This document shows, piece after piece, positions 15,957 to 25,235 of a DNA stretch of 64,000 bases. The stretch covers positions 218,600 through 282,599 of the forward strand of contig NZ_BCWE01000003.1 of NCBI RefSeq assembly GCF_001592105.1. The letters are read 5' to 3'. The stretch is from Desulfolucanica intricata. Its GTDB lineage: Bacteria > Bacillota > Desulfotomaculia > Desulfotomaculales > Desulfofarciminaceae. Made by a program: the position numbers and the translations under genes. Each line of letters starts with the position of its first letter. Position 1 is the stretch's first letter. Below the pieces are notes generated by a model. That model was not told where the DNA came from. It saw only the letters and a program-made list of their open reading frames with translations, and did not search any database.

Positions 15957-16677
15957 CAGAGATAAATATAAGACAGATAAACCCAAACAGGCAGCCGAAG
16001 AATGCCAGGGGACGGTGTTGGTTTCGGGATTCCGGAAAAAGTTTGGCATATACAATGTAGGCCATGGCTCCGGCAGCAAAGGACAGTAATAATGAAATAA
16101 ACTTGTTTGAAGTCTCTAATAATTTGAGACCCAATAATGTACCGGCCGGAGTCACCATACTTACCAGGGCATTTAGTCCGATAATATTTCTGGCTTTCCA
16201 ATTTCCCAGCCATAACGGTGCAGCGGTAGCCATACCTTCGGGGATATTGTGTAAACCAATAGCCAGTGTCAGTACCGGCCCCAGGTTTGTGGCGGCAGCA
16301 TAGCCGGCGGCAATAGCCAGACCCTCGGGAAAATCATGTAGTGCTATACCCAGGGCAATTAAGTAGCCCATTTTCAGATAACCATAATTATAATTATTTT
16401 CGGGGTTGTAATAGTGTAAAAGAAATTCTAAAGATAACATTAAAATAATGCCGCCGGCAAAACCGGACAGACAGTAAAACAGGTTTCCGTATCTTAAGGA
16501 AGAAGGTATCAGGTCAAATATAATTACTGCAGTCATGACACCGGAGGCTAAACCTAAGAAAAAAGATAAAGATCGGGCTTTTAGGCTTCCAAACATAACA
16601 ACAATAACGGCTCCTAAACAGGTGCCCAGGCCTGCTATCAGACTCAGAACAATTATCCCACCCAATTTATCGCTCAC
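15946..16677 (-). CDS. ZIP family divalent metal transporter
   Basis: A 243-residue transporter for divalent cations such as zinc or iron across the cytoplasmic membrane. About eight hydrophobic segments are visible. The metal-binding motifs of ZIP helices IV and V are intact: IALHDFPEGLAIA and IGLHNIPEGMATA, spaced normally. The length is that of bacterial ZupT-type proteins. Its start lacks a strong ribosome site (GGGTGAGCG precedes the ATG). It stands alone on the minus strand, and its end overlaps the YdcZ gene by 11 bases. The metal cannot be told from sequence. Confidence 0.93.
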   Translation of the reverse strand: MSDKLGGIIVLSLIAGLGTCLGAVIVVMFGSLKARSLSFFLGLASGVMTAVIIFDLIPSSLRYGNLFYCLSGFAGGIILMLSLEFLLHYYNPENNYNYGYLKMGYLIALGIALHDFPEGLAIAAGYAAATNLGPVLTLAIGLHNIPEGMATAAPLWLGNWKARNIIGLNALVSMVTPAGTLLGLKLLETSNKFISLLLSFAAGAMAYIVYAKLFPESRNQHRPLAFFGCLFGFICLIFISAIA

Positions 16678-16743
16678 CCTTTTTAAGTATTGTTATTTCT
16701 AATGATATTAGGGTGGGTGCGATCTGTATAACCTATAATAAAC

Positions 16744-17280
16744 TTAAGGAATAAATATTTTTTGTCCGGGGTAAATATTATTGGGATCAGAGAGTTTGTT
16801 AGCTTCGATTAATTTGCTTAAAGGAATATTAAAGCTTTGGGAAATCAACCATAGAGAATCTCCCGGCTGAACTGTGTAATAACCATGATGCTGTCCGGGT
16901 GGCTGAGTTGGCTGACTGTTGGCTGCTGATTCGCCGGTGATTTGTACCGGAGTGTTTATAGGTATCAGGGGATATAACTGTTCTACGTCCTTATTATACA
17001 TCCTGATACAACCGTTGGAGACAGCATTGCCAATAGAATTGGGGTTATTTGTACCGTGTATTCCGTAATTTCCACCGGGAATGTTTAATCCCATCCACCG
17101 GGTGCCCAGAACACCCCCGGGGTTCATTATTTTGTTAATCACTTTGTAATTGCCTTTAGGTGTAGGTGTCGAGGGCTTTCCAACTGCTATTGGATAAGTT
17201 TTTACGAGGGTATTTCCTTTATAAAAATATAACTTTCGGATACGGGTGTTGATAACTATTCGTCTGCCAGAGTCAGTCAT
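16744..17280 (-). CDS. L,D-transpeptidase with C-terminal LysM
   Basis: A 178-residue YkuD-fold enzyme that cross-links peptidoglycan 3-3 or acts on it. The catalytic motif is complete: GGNYGIHGTNNPNSIG and the SNGCIRM box holding the nucleophilic cysteine (about residue 91). After a short linker rich in Pro, Gln and His comes a LysM domain (YTVQPGDSLWLISQSFN, then IYPGQKIF, about residues 134-178). The order, catalytic first and LysM last, is the reverse of B. subtilis YkuD. No signal peptide is seen, as in the sporulation-associated YkuD. It has its own GGAG(T)T site. Role in the spore wall is inference. Confidence 0.9.
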   Translation of the reverse strand: MTDSGRRIVINTRIRKLYFYKGNTLVKTYPIAVGKPSTPTPKGNYKVINKIMNPGGVLGTRWMGLNIPGGNYGIHGTNNPNSIGNAVSNGCIRMYNKDVEQLYPLIPINTPVQITGESAANSQPTQPPGQHHGYYTVQPGDSLWLISQSFNIPLSKLIEANKLSDPNNIYPGQKIFIP

Positions 17281-17366
17281 GTCTTACAACTCCTTCTGAT
17301 TTTTTACATAGATTATATATATGAAGACAAGTGATAAAATTCGACTATTAATAAAGGGATAATTAT

Positions 17367-17578
17367 TTGGGTGAGAAGGTTCAGGGAACTCTGGTGATAA
17401 TTGGAGGAGCAGAGGACAAAGAGTGTTTAATATGCTCAAAACCCGGGCTGCCCGGTTGTTTTAAAACCCCTCAATGGGAATCATGGAAAAGGAAATACGT
17501 CAAGCATATAAGTTAGCTAACTATTATAGTGACCGGATTGTTGTGGAGGAATACATTGTAGAATTAACGGTATCCTGA
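17367..17578 (+). pseudogene. Remnant of a cyanophycinase-like gene
   Basis: A TTG behind AAAGGGA opens a 49-codon frame (17367-17516) starting MGEKVQGTLVIIGGAEDKE. This matches the N-terminus typical of cyanophycinase (CphB, a serine-type exopeptidase of cyanophycin; usual length about 270 residues). After this segment the frame no longer resembles the family and stops at TAG. A second short frame (17474-17578, MEKEIRQAYKLANYYSD...) overlaps it and is of uncertain meaning. No other long frame covers 17281-17625. I take it as a decayed or truncated gene, probably left by a deletion; the adjacent cphA is not present. Confidence 0.5.
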
Positions 17579-17625
17579 TATAATTTTGCAAAAAAGTTTG
17601 TTTATAATAAGGGGATATCGGAAAA

Positions 17626-18492
17626 ATGTCTTTGGTTGTAAAAGCTTATGCTAAAATAAACCTGCTTCTCGATGTATTGGGTAAAAGATCTGACGGTTAT
17701 CACCAGGTAGAGATGGTCATGCAAACAATCACTTTACATGACCGTTTGGAATTTGCCGCCGGTAAGGATGTATTTCTGGAAATTAAAGGGGCTAACTTAC
17801 CTGCAGGTGACGATAATTTAATTATTCGGGCTGCCAGGGTTGTCCGGGATTATACGGGTTGCCGTCAGGGGGCCCGAATTATTTTACATAAAAATATTCC
17901 CGTTGCGGCAGGTCTTGGCGGAGGGTCGGCTGACGCAGCTGCAGCCCTCATTGGATTAAACCAATTATGGCAGTTGGGGTTATCAAAAAAGGAACTTTAT
18001 ATTTTAAGTGAAAAGATCGGATCGGATGTACCTTTTTGTATATCCGGGGGTACCGCTCTGGTTGAAGGAAGGGGAGAGAAGTTAACAAATCTTCCACCTG
18101 CCCCGGCTATGGGGTTGGTATTAATAAAACCACCTTATGGTATCTCTACTGCGCAGGTTTATCATAATCTAAACCTAAAAGAAGTTAATAATCACCCCAA
18201 TATTTCTAAGATGATTGCTGCCATTGAGAGACAGGATCTCTTGGCCGTCTGTAAATCTATGGGAAATGTTTTGGAAGAGGTTGCAGCCCGTATGCATCCG
18301 AACATTTTGGAGATAAAACGCATACTTTTAAAGCAGGGAGCACTGGGTGCTTTAATGTCCGGAAGTGGTTCCACTGTCTTTGCAATTACTGAAGATCTTA
18401 GCTCTGCAAAAGGATTGGCAGATCGCTTGCTTCCGGAAATTGGTAATGTGTATATCGCAGCACCGCAGCGGGCCCGTGAAGGCTTGCAGTAA
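17626..18492 (+). CDS. ispE: 4-diphosphocytidyl-2-C-methyl-D-erythritol kinase
   Basis: Phosphorylates CDP-ME at the 2-hydroxyl in the MEP pathway for isoprenoid precursors. It is a GHMP kinase: the N-terminal AKINLLLDVLGKRSDGYH, the phosphate-binding VAAGLGGGSADAAAAL (about residues 91-106) and the C-terminal MSGSGSTVFAI. The length of 288 is normal. The ATG has a short GGGG site. In B. subtilis ispE also follows yabG (with veg and sspF between, which are absent here). Confidence 0.97.
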   Translation: MSLVVKAYAKINLLLDVLGKRSDGYHQVEMVMQTITLHDRLEFAAGKDVFLEIKGANLPAGDDNLIIRAARVVRDYTGCRQGARIILHKNIPVAAGLGGGSADAAAALIGLNQLWQLGLSKKELYILSEKIGSDVPFCISGGTALVEGRGEKLTNLPPAPAMGLVLIKPPYGISTAQVYHNLNLKEVNNHPNISKMIAAIERQDLLAVCKSMGNVLEEVAARMHPNILEIKRILLKQGALGALMSGSGSTVFAITEDLSSAKGLADRLLPEIGNVYIAAPQRAREGLQ

Positions 18493-18555
18493 CCAAATGA
18501 TGGAGTTAAAATAAATATATTAGATTGAACCGGAATGACTGAAGGGGGTAAGAAT

Positions 18556-19239
18556 ATGGATCGGCCGAAATTAGTTCCTATAAAGTTAGATAATTATAAG
18601 CCTTTAAGAGAAATGGTTTTTGAATCTCTACGTGAAGCCATCATCAATGGTACTCTTGCGCCGGGTGAGCGGATAATGGAAATTCAGCTGGCCGAAGAAA
18701 TGGGTGTGAGCCGGACTCCTGTTAGGGAAGCTATCAGAAAGTTGGAACTTGAAGGTTTTTTGGTGATGATTCCTAGGAAAGGAGCCTATGTGGCGGGGAT
18801 TTCTTTAAAGGATATTGCCGATGTTTTTGAAGTTAGAGCATCCTTAGAGTCCCTGGCGGCAGGTTTAGCTGCAGAAAGGATCACTGAGCAAGAATTAGAT
18901 GAGTTGGAGCGTTATCTGGTGGAAATATCCGAATTATGTGCCGGCAATGATTTGAACGGCATTGTAGAAAAGGACACACAGTTTCATGATGTTATATACA
19001 GAGCCAGCAGAAATGAGCGGTTAGTGCAAATTGTGACCCATTTACAAGAACAAATCCACCGTTTTCGTACAGCATCACTCGCCCAGCCGGGAAGAACACG
19101 GGATGCCCTGGAAGAACACAAACAGCTGGTAGAAGCGATTTCTGAGCGCAATGTTGAATTGGCCCAAAAATTAGCCCGGGATCATATAGAAAATGCCGAA
19201 AACAGTATGTTAAATGCTTTACGGGAGGCTAAAAGCTAG
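18556..19239 (+). CDS. GntR family transcriptional regulator, FadR subfamily
   Basis: A 227-residue repressor or activator with an N-terminal winged helix-turn-helix (AEEMGVSRTPVREAIRKLELEG, about residues 50-71) and a C-terminal helical FCD effector domain whose conserved FHDVIYRASRN and DHIENAE elements with metal ligands are present. The ATG at 18556 follows AAGGGGG. It is adjacent to the nucleotidyltransferase gene with no gap, so the two form an operon after ispE. The ligand is not visible. In B. subtilis purR occupies the place after ispE. Confidence 0.9.
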   Translation: MDRPKLVPIKLDNYKPLREMVFESLREAIINGTLAPGERIMEIQLAEEMGVSRTPVREAIRKLELEGFLVMIPRKGAYVAGISLKDIADVFEVRASLESLAAGLAAERITEQELDELERYLVEISELCAGNDLNGIVEKDTQFHDVIYRASRNERLVQIVTHLQEQIHRFRTASLAQPGRTRDALEEHKQLVEAISERNVELAQKLARDHIENAENSMLNALREAKS

Positions 19240-19995
19240 ATGGTAGATGCAGTGGTTTTGGCAGGAAGTATAAATAACGGTCCTCTTCACAAAGTCTGTG
19301 CGGTTCAATATGAGGCTTTAATTCCTATCGGTCCGAAACTTATGGTGGAATATGTAGTAGATGCACTGACTAAATCTAAAAAAATTGACAGAATAGTTAT
19401 TGTGGGACCCTGCCGGGAATTGGCCGGCCGCTTTACCGGTGACAGAATTTCAGTGGTTGAGGCAGGAGAAACCCTAATGGATAGTTTCACTAAGGGGGTT
19501 AATCAGCTTCCTGGCACAGACCGGGTATTGGTTGTTACAGCAGACATACCATTACTGACACCACTTGCCATAGATAGTTTTATTGAGGCTTGTAATAAAG
19601 AAAGGGCAGATTTGTACTATCCAATTGTTCCACGTGAAACAGTGGAAAGCCGTTATGCCCAAACTCAGCGTACGTATGTTGTTATGCGAGAAGGAGTTTT
19701 CACCGGGGGTAATATATTTTTAGTAAACCCTGCGGCAGCAAAAGATTGTATAACCAAAGGGCAGGAAATTATTAATTTGCGTAAAAGTCCTTTTAAACTT
19801 TGCCGCTTAGTGGGTTTTATGTTTTTAATAAAATTTTTACTTCACCTGCTGTCTATAAAGGAAGTACAGGAGAAGGCTTCAAATTTATTAGGCCTGAGTG
19901 GTTTGGCGATAATCCTGGATTATCCGGAAGTGGGAGTTGATGTAGATAAACCCAGCGATTTGGCTCTGGTATCTCAAACCCTTGGGGTTGTTTAA
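19240..19995 (+). CDS. MobA-like nucleotidyltransferase
   Basis: A 251-residue GT-A fold nucleotidyltransferase of unknown substrate. The N-terminus has VDAVVLAGSINNG, where the usual GxGTRM signature is degraded, followed by PIGPKLMVEYVVDAL and the TADIPLLTP motif (about residues 100-108), which is the metal-binding aspartate region of MobA/GlmU-type enzymes. The start ATG immediately follows the GntR stop codon TAG. Weak ribosome site (GGGAGG 16 bases upstream, inside the GntR gene). The missing glycine-rich loop makes catalysis uncertain. Confidence 0.75.
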   Translation: MVDAVVLAGSINNGPLHKVCAVQYEALIPIGPKLMVEYVVDALTKSKKIDRIVIVGPCRELAGRFTGDRISVVEAGETLMDSFTKGVNQLPGTDRVLVVTADIPLLTPLAIDSFIEACNKERADLYYPIVPRETVESRYAQTQRTYVVMREGVFTGGNIFLVNPAAAKDCITKGQEIINLRKSPFKLCRLVGFMFLIKFLLHLLSIKEVQEKASNLLGLSGLAIILDYPEVGVDVDKPSDLALVSQTLGVV

Positions 19996-20061
19996 ATGTT
20001 TCACAAAACCGGAGGGTCCCTGGGACCCATTAAAAGTTTCTGGGGTTTCTTCTTTGAAATG

Positions 20062-20101
20062 ACCGCCGTGATTGTTCCTGGTTAGGAAACGGCGGTTTTT
20101 T
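20062..20101 (+). terminator. Terminator after the nucleotidyltransferase gene
   Basis: Stem ACCGCCGT / ACGGCGGT with a 19-base loop and a TTTTTT run. Confidence 0.75.
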
Positions 20102-20199
20102 ATAAAGGTTATTTATAAAATTTTTAAAAAGTCATGAATAAAAATAACTATAAAGGGAAATATACTACCTATTGCTTAGTTTTGGAAGAAGGGTGGTTT

Positions 20200-21420
20200 A
20201 TGACGGAAACTAAACAATTAAATTTGGCAAATGTGCAGGAAGCCAGGCGCCGGCTGGCCGACGTCGCGCACCAGACACCTCTGGACTATTCCAAAACTTT
20301 CAGTGAAATAACAAAAAACCAGGTATATTTTAAACTGGAAAATCTTCAAAAGACGGGATCCTTTAAAATAAGAGGAGCTTATAATAAAATAGCTTCCCTG
20401 AGTAATGACGAGAAGGCCAGGGGAGTAATCGCTGCTTCGGCAGGAAATCATGCTCAAGGTGTAGCTTATGCGGCTTCAAAAGCGGGGATAAAATCTACCA
20501 TTGTTATGCCGGAAGGAGCGCCGATCAGTAAAATAGTGGCGGCGAAAGGTTATGGTTCTGAGGTTATCCTGGCCGGTGGGGGATATGATGAAGCTTTTCG
20601 TTGCATCGAAGCTATTCAAAAAGAAACAGGTGCTACCGTTATACACGGGTTTGATGACTTGGATATTATAGCAGGTCAAGGCACTATTGGCTTTGAATTG
20701 CTGGAAGGTTTGCCTGAGCTGGATTTGGCAGTTGTTCCCATTGGAGGAGGAGGACTGATTGCCGGAATCGCCTTTGTGTTAAAACAGCTTAAGCCCAGTG
20801 TACAAGTGATCGGGGTTCAGGCTGCAGGTGCTCCGGCCATGCAGTTATCTTTTAAATCAAAGGAACTGCAGGAAACAGACAGTGCCCAGACCATTGCTGA
20901 TGGAATTGCTGTAAAAAGACCGGGTAAAATTAATTTTCAAATGATTTTACAATATGTAGATGATATCGTCACTGTGGAAGATGAGGAGATTTCCCGGGCA
21001 ATCTTAATGCTTTTAGAGCGATCAAAACTCGTTGTAGAAGGTTCCGGTGCAGTCACGTTGGCTGCTCTGCTGCATAATAAAATTCCGGTTACCGGAAAAA
21101 ATATTGCTTGTGTTTTAAGCGGAGGAAATATAGATGTTTATACCATCTCCTTGATTATTGAGAGGGGACTGATTAAATCGGGCCGGTACCTGCGCTTACG
21201 AACGGTCGTAACAGATCGCCCCGGAAGTTTACATAAGCTTTTGAAGCTTATATCTCAAACGAAAGCTAATGTAATATCTATTAATCATGACCGGATATCC
21301 CCGCAGGTATCATTAAAACAAGCAGAATTGGAATTGGCTCTGGAAACCCGAAATCAGGAGCATATAGAACAAATTGTAGAAAAATTAGTCGAATCAGGCT
21401 ATCATGTTGAGATTATTTAA
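20200..21420 (+). CDS. ilvA: Threonine ammonia-lyase with ACT domain
   Basis: PLP enzyme that deaminates threonine to 2-oxobutanoate, first step of isoleucine synthesis or threonine breakdown. The PLP lysine is K56 in TGSFKIRGAYNK, the glycine-rich phosphate loop is IGGGGLIAG and a SGGNID loop follows. One C-terminal ACT domain (about residues 330-400; VVTDRPGSLHKLLKL) is fused, as in the catabolic-type IlvA/TdcB enzymes of clostridia. The length is 406. The ATG at 20200 is chosen because GAAGGGTGG lies just before it; a further in-frame ATG at 20134 lacks a ribosome site. Confidence 0.93.
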   Translation: MTETKQLNLANVQEARRRLADVAHQTPLDYSKTFSEITKNQVYFKLENLQKTGSFKIRGAYNKIASLSNDEKARGVIAASAGNHAQGVAYAASKAGIKSTIVMPEGAPISKIVAAKGYGSEVILAGGGYDEAFRCIEAIQKETGATVIHGFDDLDIIAGQGTIGFELLEGLPELDLAVVPIGGGGLIAGIAFVLKQLKPSVQVIGVQAAGAPAMQLSFKSKELQETDSAQTIADGIAVKRPGKINFQMILQYVDDIVTVEDEEISRAILMLLERSKLVVEGSGAVTLAALLHNKIPVTGKNIACVLSGGNIDVYTISLIIERGLIKSGRYLRLRTVVTDRPGSLHKLLKLISQTKANVISINHDRISPQVSLKQAELELALETRNQEHIEQIVEKLVESGYHVEII

Positions 21421-21460
21421 AAAAAAGAGGAAATAGTTACTAAAAAACAAAGTAAAAAGA

Positions 21461-21488
21461 AGGAATTCTCTATTGATGTGGAGAAAAT
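21461..21488 (+). promoter_or_regulatory. Possible sigma-H promoter of spoVG
   Basis: AGGAATT (21461-21467) matches the sigma-H -35 AGGAWWW, and GAAAAT (21483-21488) resembles the -10 GAAT with one change, at the usual spacing. spoVG of B. subtilis is a classic sigma-H gene. Confidence 0.45.
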
Positions 21489-21555
21489 GTCCATAATGAA
21501 TAGTCTAAGAAAAAGCATCTAATGTTAGCAACTCTATTCAGGAAGGTGGTGAAGG

Positions 21556-21813
21556 ATGATGCATGTTACTGATGTCAGAGTAAGAAAAATACTTGCGGAA
21601 GGCAAGATGAAAGCCATTGTGTCAGTAACTTTAGATGACGCCTTCGTAATTCATGATGTTAAGGTGGTAGAGGGACAAAGTGGTCTTTTTGTAGCTATGC
21701 CCAGTAGAAAGACGCCGGACGGTGAGTTTAGGGATATAGCACATCCCATAAATTCTTCAGCCCGGGAAATCATTCAAGATGCTGTACTGCAGGCTTACCA
21801 GGACGCTATTTAA
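21556..21813 (+). CDS. spoVG: Septation protein SpoVG
   Basis: An 85-residue RNA/DNA-binding regulator that influences asymmetric septation and spore cortex formation. It carries the family's [10 protein letters not shown] at the N-terminus, [15 protein letters not shown], and the highly conserved [20 protein letters not shown]. It is about ten residues shorter than B. subtilis SpoVG at the C-terminus. The ATG follows GGTGGTGAAGG; a second ATG is adjacent. The order spoVG-glmU-prs is conserved in Firmicutes. A terminator separates it from glmU. Confidence 0.97.
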   Translation: MMHVTDVRVRKILAEGKMKAIVSVTLDDAFVIHDVKVVEGQSGLFVAMPSRKTPDGEFRDIAHPINSSAREIIQDAVLQAYQDAI

Positions 21814-21834
21814 TATTTAATCGAAGCAATTATT

Positions 21835-21862
21835 TAAGAGGGAGCGAAAAGCTCTCTTTTTG
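21835..21862 (+). terminator. Terminator after spoVG
   Basis: Stem GAGGGAGC / GCTCTCTT with a GAAA-type loop, followed by TTTTTG. Confidence 0.75.
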
Positions 21863-21930
21863 TGTGAATAGTTCAAAATTACTTAATTGTAAAGGAAAAT
21901 TAAAATTTATATTGAAATTCTTATTAATAA

Positions 21931-21960
21931 TAATAAATATAAATATAAATATAAATATTA
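21931..21960 (+). repeat. A+T-rich short tandem repeat before glmU
   Basis: Four near-identical AAATAT units in a row precede the glmU ribosome site. Low complexity; it extends an in-frame reading that is not part of the glmU protein. Confidence 0.6.
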
Positions 21961-21983
21961 CTTTAAAAGAAGGGGGTCGCCTA

Positions 21984-23360
21984 ATGGAACTGGCGGCAGT
22001 GGTTTTAGCGGCAGGTAAAGGAACCCGCATGAAATCAAAAACACCTAAGGTGTTGCATCAGGTTTGTGGGCTTCCTATGATAAGCCATGTATTACAAGCA
22101 ATTAAAGATGCCGGAGTGAAAAAAACAGTTGTAGTAGTTGGCTACCAAAGTGAATCGGTAACTCAAGCATTGGGTACTGAAGTAGGGATAGCTGTACAAA
22201 AGGAACAATTGGGAACTGCTCATGCCTTATTGCAAGCCGAGAAGCAGTTAAAGGATTTTTCGGGAAATATACTGGTTGTGTGCGGGGATACTCCTTTAAT
22301 TACTGCACAAACCTTAAATGAACTTGTGAATTTGCATGTTAATAAAGAGGCATCGGCAACCGTGTTAACTGCCCAATTGGAAGATCCTACCGGATACGGG
22401 AGGGTTATTAGGGATGAGAATGGCCGGGTGGCCAAGATTGTTGAGCAGAAAGATGCTGCCGCAGATGAATTATTAATAAAGGAAATAAATACCGGTATAT
22501 ATTGTTTTAAAACTGATTTTTTATTTGACAGCTTAAAAAATATTTCCTCCGAGAATGCCCAGGGGGAATATTATCTGACAGATATTATACAGCATTATGT
22601 TCAAGAGGGCCGACCGGTTTGTGCCCAGGTGGTAAGTAATGTCGCAGAAATTCAAGGTATTAATGACCGCCGGCAGTTGGCTGAAGCTGAAGCAATATTA
22701 AGGAAGAGGGTTTTGGATAAACTTATGGCCGGCGGTGTTACTATTATTGATCCGGCTACTACTTTTATAGATAAGACGGTAGAAATTGGTTTTGATACAA
22801 TTATTTATCCTTTTTCTATTATTGAGGGAAAAACAGTTATTGGAACAGATTGTGTTATCGGGCCGCAATCCAGACTGGTGGATGTGCAAATTGGCAATGA
22901 TGTAAAGGTTTTAAACTCTGTTATTTTAAACAGTAAAATTGGGGATAAAGTAACTATCGGTCCTTATGCCTATATCAGGCCGGAAACGGTAATTGGAAAT
23001 GAAGTTAAGGTAGGAGACTTTGTAGAAATAAAAAAATCCAACATTGGTAATTATAGTAAAGTTCCACATTTAAGTTATATTGGGGATAGTATAATTGGAG
23101 AAAGGGTTAATATTGGTGCCGGTACAATTACGTGTAATTATGATGGTGTGGCAAAACACATCAGTATCGTTGAAGACGGGGCTTTTATCGGCAGCAATAC
23201 CAACCTTGTTGCACCGGTTAAGGTAGGGGCAGGGGCTATCATTGGGGCCGGTTCAACTATTACTAAGAATGTAGAGCCCGGGGCGCTGGGTGTTGCCAGA
23301 AGTAGACAGAAAAACATAGAGGACTGGGCGTTCTCAAAAAGGCAGCCGAAAAAAGATTAA
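21984..23360 (+). CDS. glmU: Bifunctional UDP-N-acetylglucosamine pyrophosphorylase / glucosamine-1-phosphate N-acetyltransferase
   Basis: Makes UDP-GlcNAc for peptidoglycan and other cell-wall polymers in two steps. The N-terminal uridyltransferase half holds [18 protein letters not shown] (about residues 9-26), with GTAHALLQA and VCGDTPLI. The C-terminal left-handed beta-helix has the hexapeptide repeats ([28 protein letters not shown]). The length of 458 is normal. The start is the ATG at 21984 behind AAGGGGG; upstream in-frame ATG codons lie in an A+T-rich repeat. It is followed 37 bases later by prs. Confidence 0.97.
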   Translation: MELAAVVLAAGKGTRMKSKTPKVLHQVCGLPMISHVLQAIKDAGVKKTVVVVGYQSESVTQALGTEVGIAVQKEQLGTAHALLQAEKQLKDFSGNILVVCGDTPLITAQTLNELVNLHVNKEASATVLTAQLEDPTGYGRVIRDENGRVAKIVEQKDAAADELLIKEINTGIYCFKTDFLFDSLKNISSENAQGEYYLTDIIQHYVQEGRPVCAQVVSNVAEIQGINDRRQLAEAEAILRKRVLDKLMAGGVTIIDPATTFIDKTVEIGFDTIIYPFSIIEGKTVIGTDCVIGPQSRLVDVQIGNDVKVLNSVILNSKIGDKVTIGPYAYIRPETVIGNEVKVGDFVEIKKSNIGNYSKVPHLSYIGDSIIGERVNIGAGTITCNYDGVAKHISIVEDGAFIGSNTNLVAPVKVGAGAIIGAGSTITKNVEPGALGVARSRQKNIEDWAFSKRQPKKD

Positions 23361-23397
23361 ACGGTCGCGGATTAAGATTTTATGGAGGTAGTGGAGC

Positions 23398-24345
23398 ATG
23401 TCATCCCGCAACAAAAGATTGAAAATTTTTAGTGGCAATGCCAATCCCGCACTTGCCGAAGAGATAGCCGGCTATTTGGGAGTGGCAGTAGGGGAGGCTA
23501 AGGTAACACGTTTTTCTGATGGTGAGATTCAGGTTAAAATTAATGAAAGCGTAAGGGGAGCTGATGTATTTGTAATTCAGCCTACGTCTACCCCGGTTAA
23601 TGAAAACTTAATGGAATTACTGGTAATGATCGACGCCGTGCGGAGAGCCTCCGCCCGGCGTATAACTGCGGTATTGCCTTATTACGGGTATGCACGGCAG
23701 GATCGTAAAGCCAGAGCCCGTGATCCGATTACTGCTAAATTGGTAGCCAATATCTTAACTGCCAGCGGAGCCCGCCGGGTAGTGACTATGGATCTTCATG
23801 CAGGTCAAATTCAGGGTTTTTTTGACATTCCAGTGGATCATTTACCCGGAGTCCCCATTTTAGCCGAGTACTTTATGCAGCAGCAGTTAGATAATGTGGT
23901 AGTGGTTTCTCCGGATTTGGGCGGGGTTACCAGAGCAAGGGATTTAGCCGAGCGAATCGGAGCACCTATTGCCATTATTGATAAACGTCGTCCGGAGCCG
24001 AACGTTTCCGAGGTAATGCATATAATAGGTAATATCAAGGGTAAACAAGTAATTATGATTGACGATATTATTGATACAGCCGGTACAATTACTAACGGAG
24101 CAATGGCACTAAAAGAAAGGGGTGCAGAAGATATTTATATTTGCTGTACCCACCCGGTTCTTTCCGGACCGGCTATAAAACGCCTGGAAGAGGCGCCTGT
24201 TAAGGAAGTCCTGGTGACTAATACAATACCCCTGCCGGAGGATAAGATTTTTAATAAATTAAAAATTCTGTCGGTAGCACCACTATTGGGTGAGGCGATT
24301 ATCCGTATTCATGAGGATTTGTCTGTGAGTAAGTTATTCGATTAG
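23398..24345 (+). CDS. prs: Ribose-phosphate pyrophosphokinase
   Basis: Makes PRPP from ribose 5-phosphate and ATP, feeding purine, pyrimidine, His, Trp and NAD synthesis. The family motifs are complete: the [16 protein letters not shown] flexible-loop region, [16 protein letters not shown], the [19 protein letters not shown] signature, and the PRPP-binding loop [14 protein letters not shown]. The length of 315 is normal. Its end overlaps the convergent PRC-barrel gene by 12 bases. As in B. subtilis, it follows glmU and precedes rplY/ctc. Confidence 0.98.
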   Translation: MSSRNKRLKIFSGNANPALAEEIAGYLGVAVGEAKVTRFSDGEIQVKINESVRGADVFVIQPTSTPVNENLMELLVMIDAVRRASARRITAVLPYYGYARQDRKARARDPITAKLVANILTASGARRVVTMDLHAGQIQGFFDIPVDHLPGVPILAEYFMQQQLDNVVVVSPDLGGVTRARDLAERIGAPIAIIDKRRPEPNVSEVMHIIGNIKGKQVIMIDDIIDTAGTITNGAMALKERGAEDIYICCTHPVLSGPAIKRLEEAPVKEVLVTNTIPLPEDKIFNKLKILSVAPLLGEAIIRIHEDLSVSKLFD

Positions 24346-25119
24346 TTTTGGGTTTATCTGTTCATCTTTTTCTCTTAATTCCCGATTGTTTTCGGTGTAG
24401 ATATTATTGCTAAAAACCGGTTCTTCAGCAGGGACAGTTTCTTTAACAATGGTTTTACTCTCATCTTTCACTTTTGAATTTTTTTTGTGTTTATCAAAGG
24501 TTTTAGGTAAGTTATGACTCAAACTGCTGCTAAGTTCTTTGGTTTTTTTAAGGGTGGTTTCCCAAATATTTTTAGTGGATTCCTTTAGGTTTAGTACTGT
24601 TTCTTGAATTCCACCTTCGATTTTAACGATATTGTCCACAGCTTCGTTGCTGGTTATTACAATTTCTTTTCCGATGGTTCTGATAAAGGCGGTATTTAAA
24701 AATGCTTTGCCTTTTACCATACTGTTGATAAATTTACCGGAAAATTCAATTCCGGCTAAAGAACCGTTGGTTAATTCAATATAATATTCATCCACATAAC
24801 CTAATACAGTACCCGTTTCCGTTACAATTTTATTACCGACTATATCTATATGTTCTTTGTAAAGTCTGAGAATATCGGGTATACTGGCGCCTTTTTGAAT
24901 AGCTCCACTTTGCTCCACGGTAATGGCATCATTGCCGACACTGTTGATTTTATTAAAAGGAATAAATTTTTGCTCTTTAAACCACCCTTTTTGCTCAATA
25001 ACCAGAGCAATGACTTCTTTCTTTGCCGGATCAATGACTAATCCCTTAACTGTGCCGATTTGTTGGCCTTCTTCAAGGCTTATTACAGGCATGGCCATGA
25101 GCTGCTTGCTTTTTTGCAT
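24334..25119 (-). CDS. PRC-barrel domain protein
   Basis: A 261-residue soluble protein with two PRC-barrel folds. The first is about residues 1-75 ([23 protein letters not shown]), the second about residues 80-155 ([22 protein letters not shown]). A long hydrophilic, lysine/glutamate-rich C-terminal tail (NTLKK.., [14 protein letters not shown]) follows. PRC-barrels bind proteins or RNA in ribosome maturation and photosynthesis, but its partner here is unknown. The ATG at 25119 follows AGGGGGGCC. Its stop overlaps prs by 12 bases; it is inserted between prs and rplY compared with B. subtilis. Confidence 0.85.
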   Translation of the reverse strand: MQKSKQLMAMPVISLEEGQQIGTVKGLVIDPAKKEVIALVIEQKGWFKEQKFIPFNKINSVGNDAITVEQSGAIQKGASIPDILRLYKEHIDIVGNKIVTETGTVLGYVDEYYIELTNGSLAGIEFSGKFINSMVKGKAFLNTAFIRTIGKEIVITSNEAVDNIVKIEGGIQETVLNLKESTKNIWETTLKKTKELSSSLSHNLPKTFDKHKKNSKVKDESKTIVKETVPAEEPVFSNNIYTENNRELREKDEQINPKLIE

Positions 25120-25235
25120 GATAGGCCCCCCTACTTGACAAGTTAATTCTATGATCATGTTATGTGGCTCTTAAGTTTTATATGACCAAAAAAAGGGAAT
25201 AATAATAAAGAATTTAACAAGGAGGAAAATATAAC

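Noticed and set aside
17474..17578. A separate Spo0E-like gene
   Set aside because: The frame shows a faint Spo0E-like pattern but lacks the SQxLD signature and a ribosome site, so it is only noted with the pseudogene.
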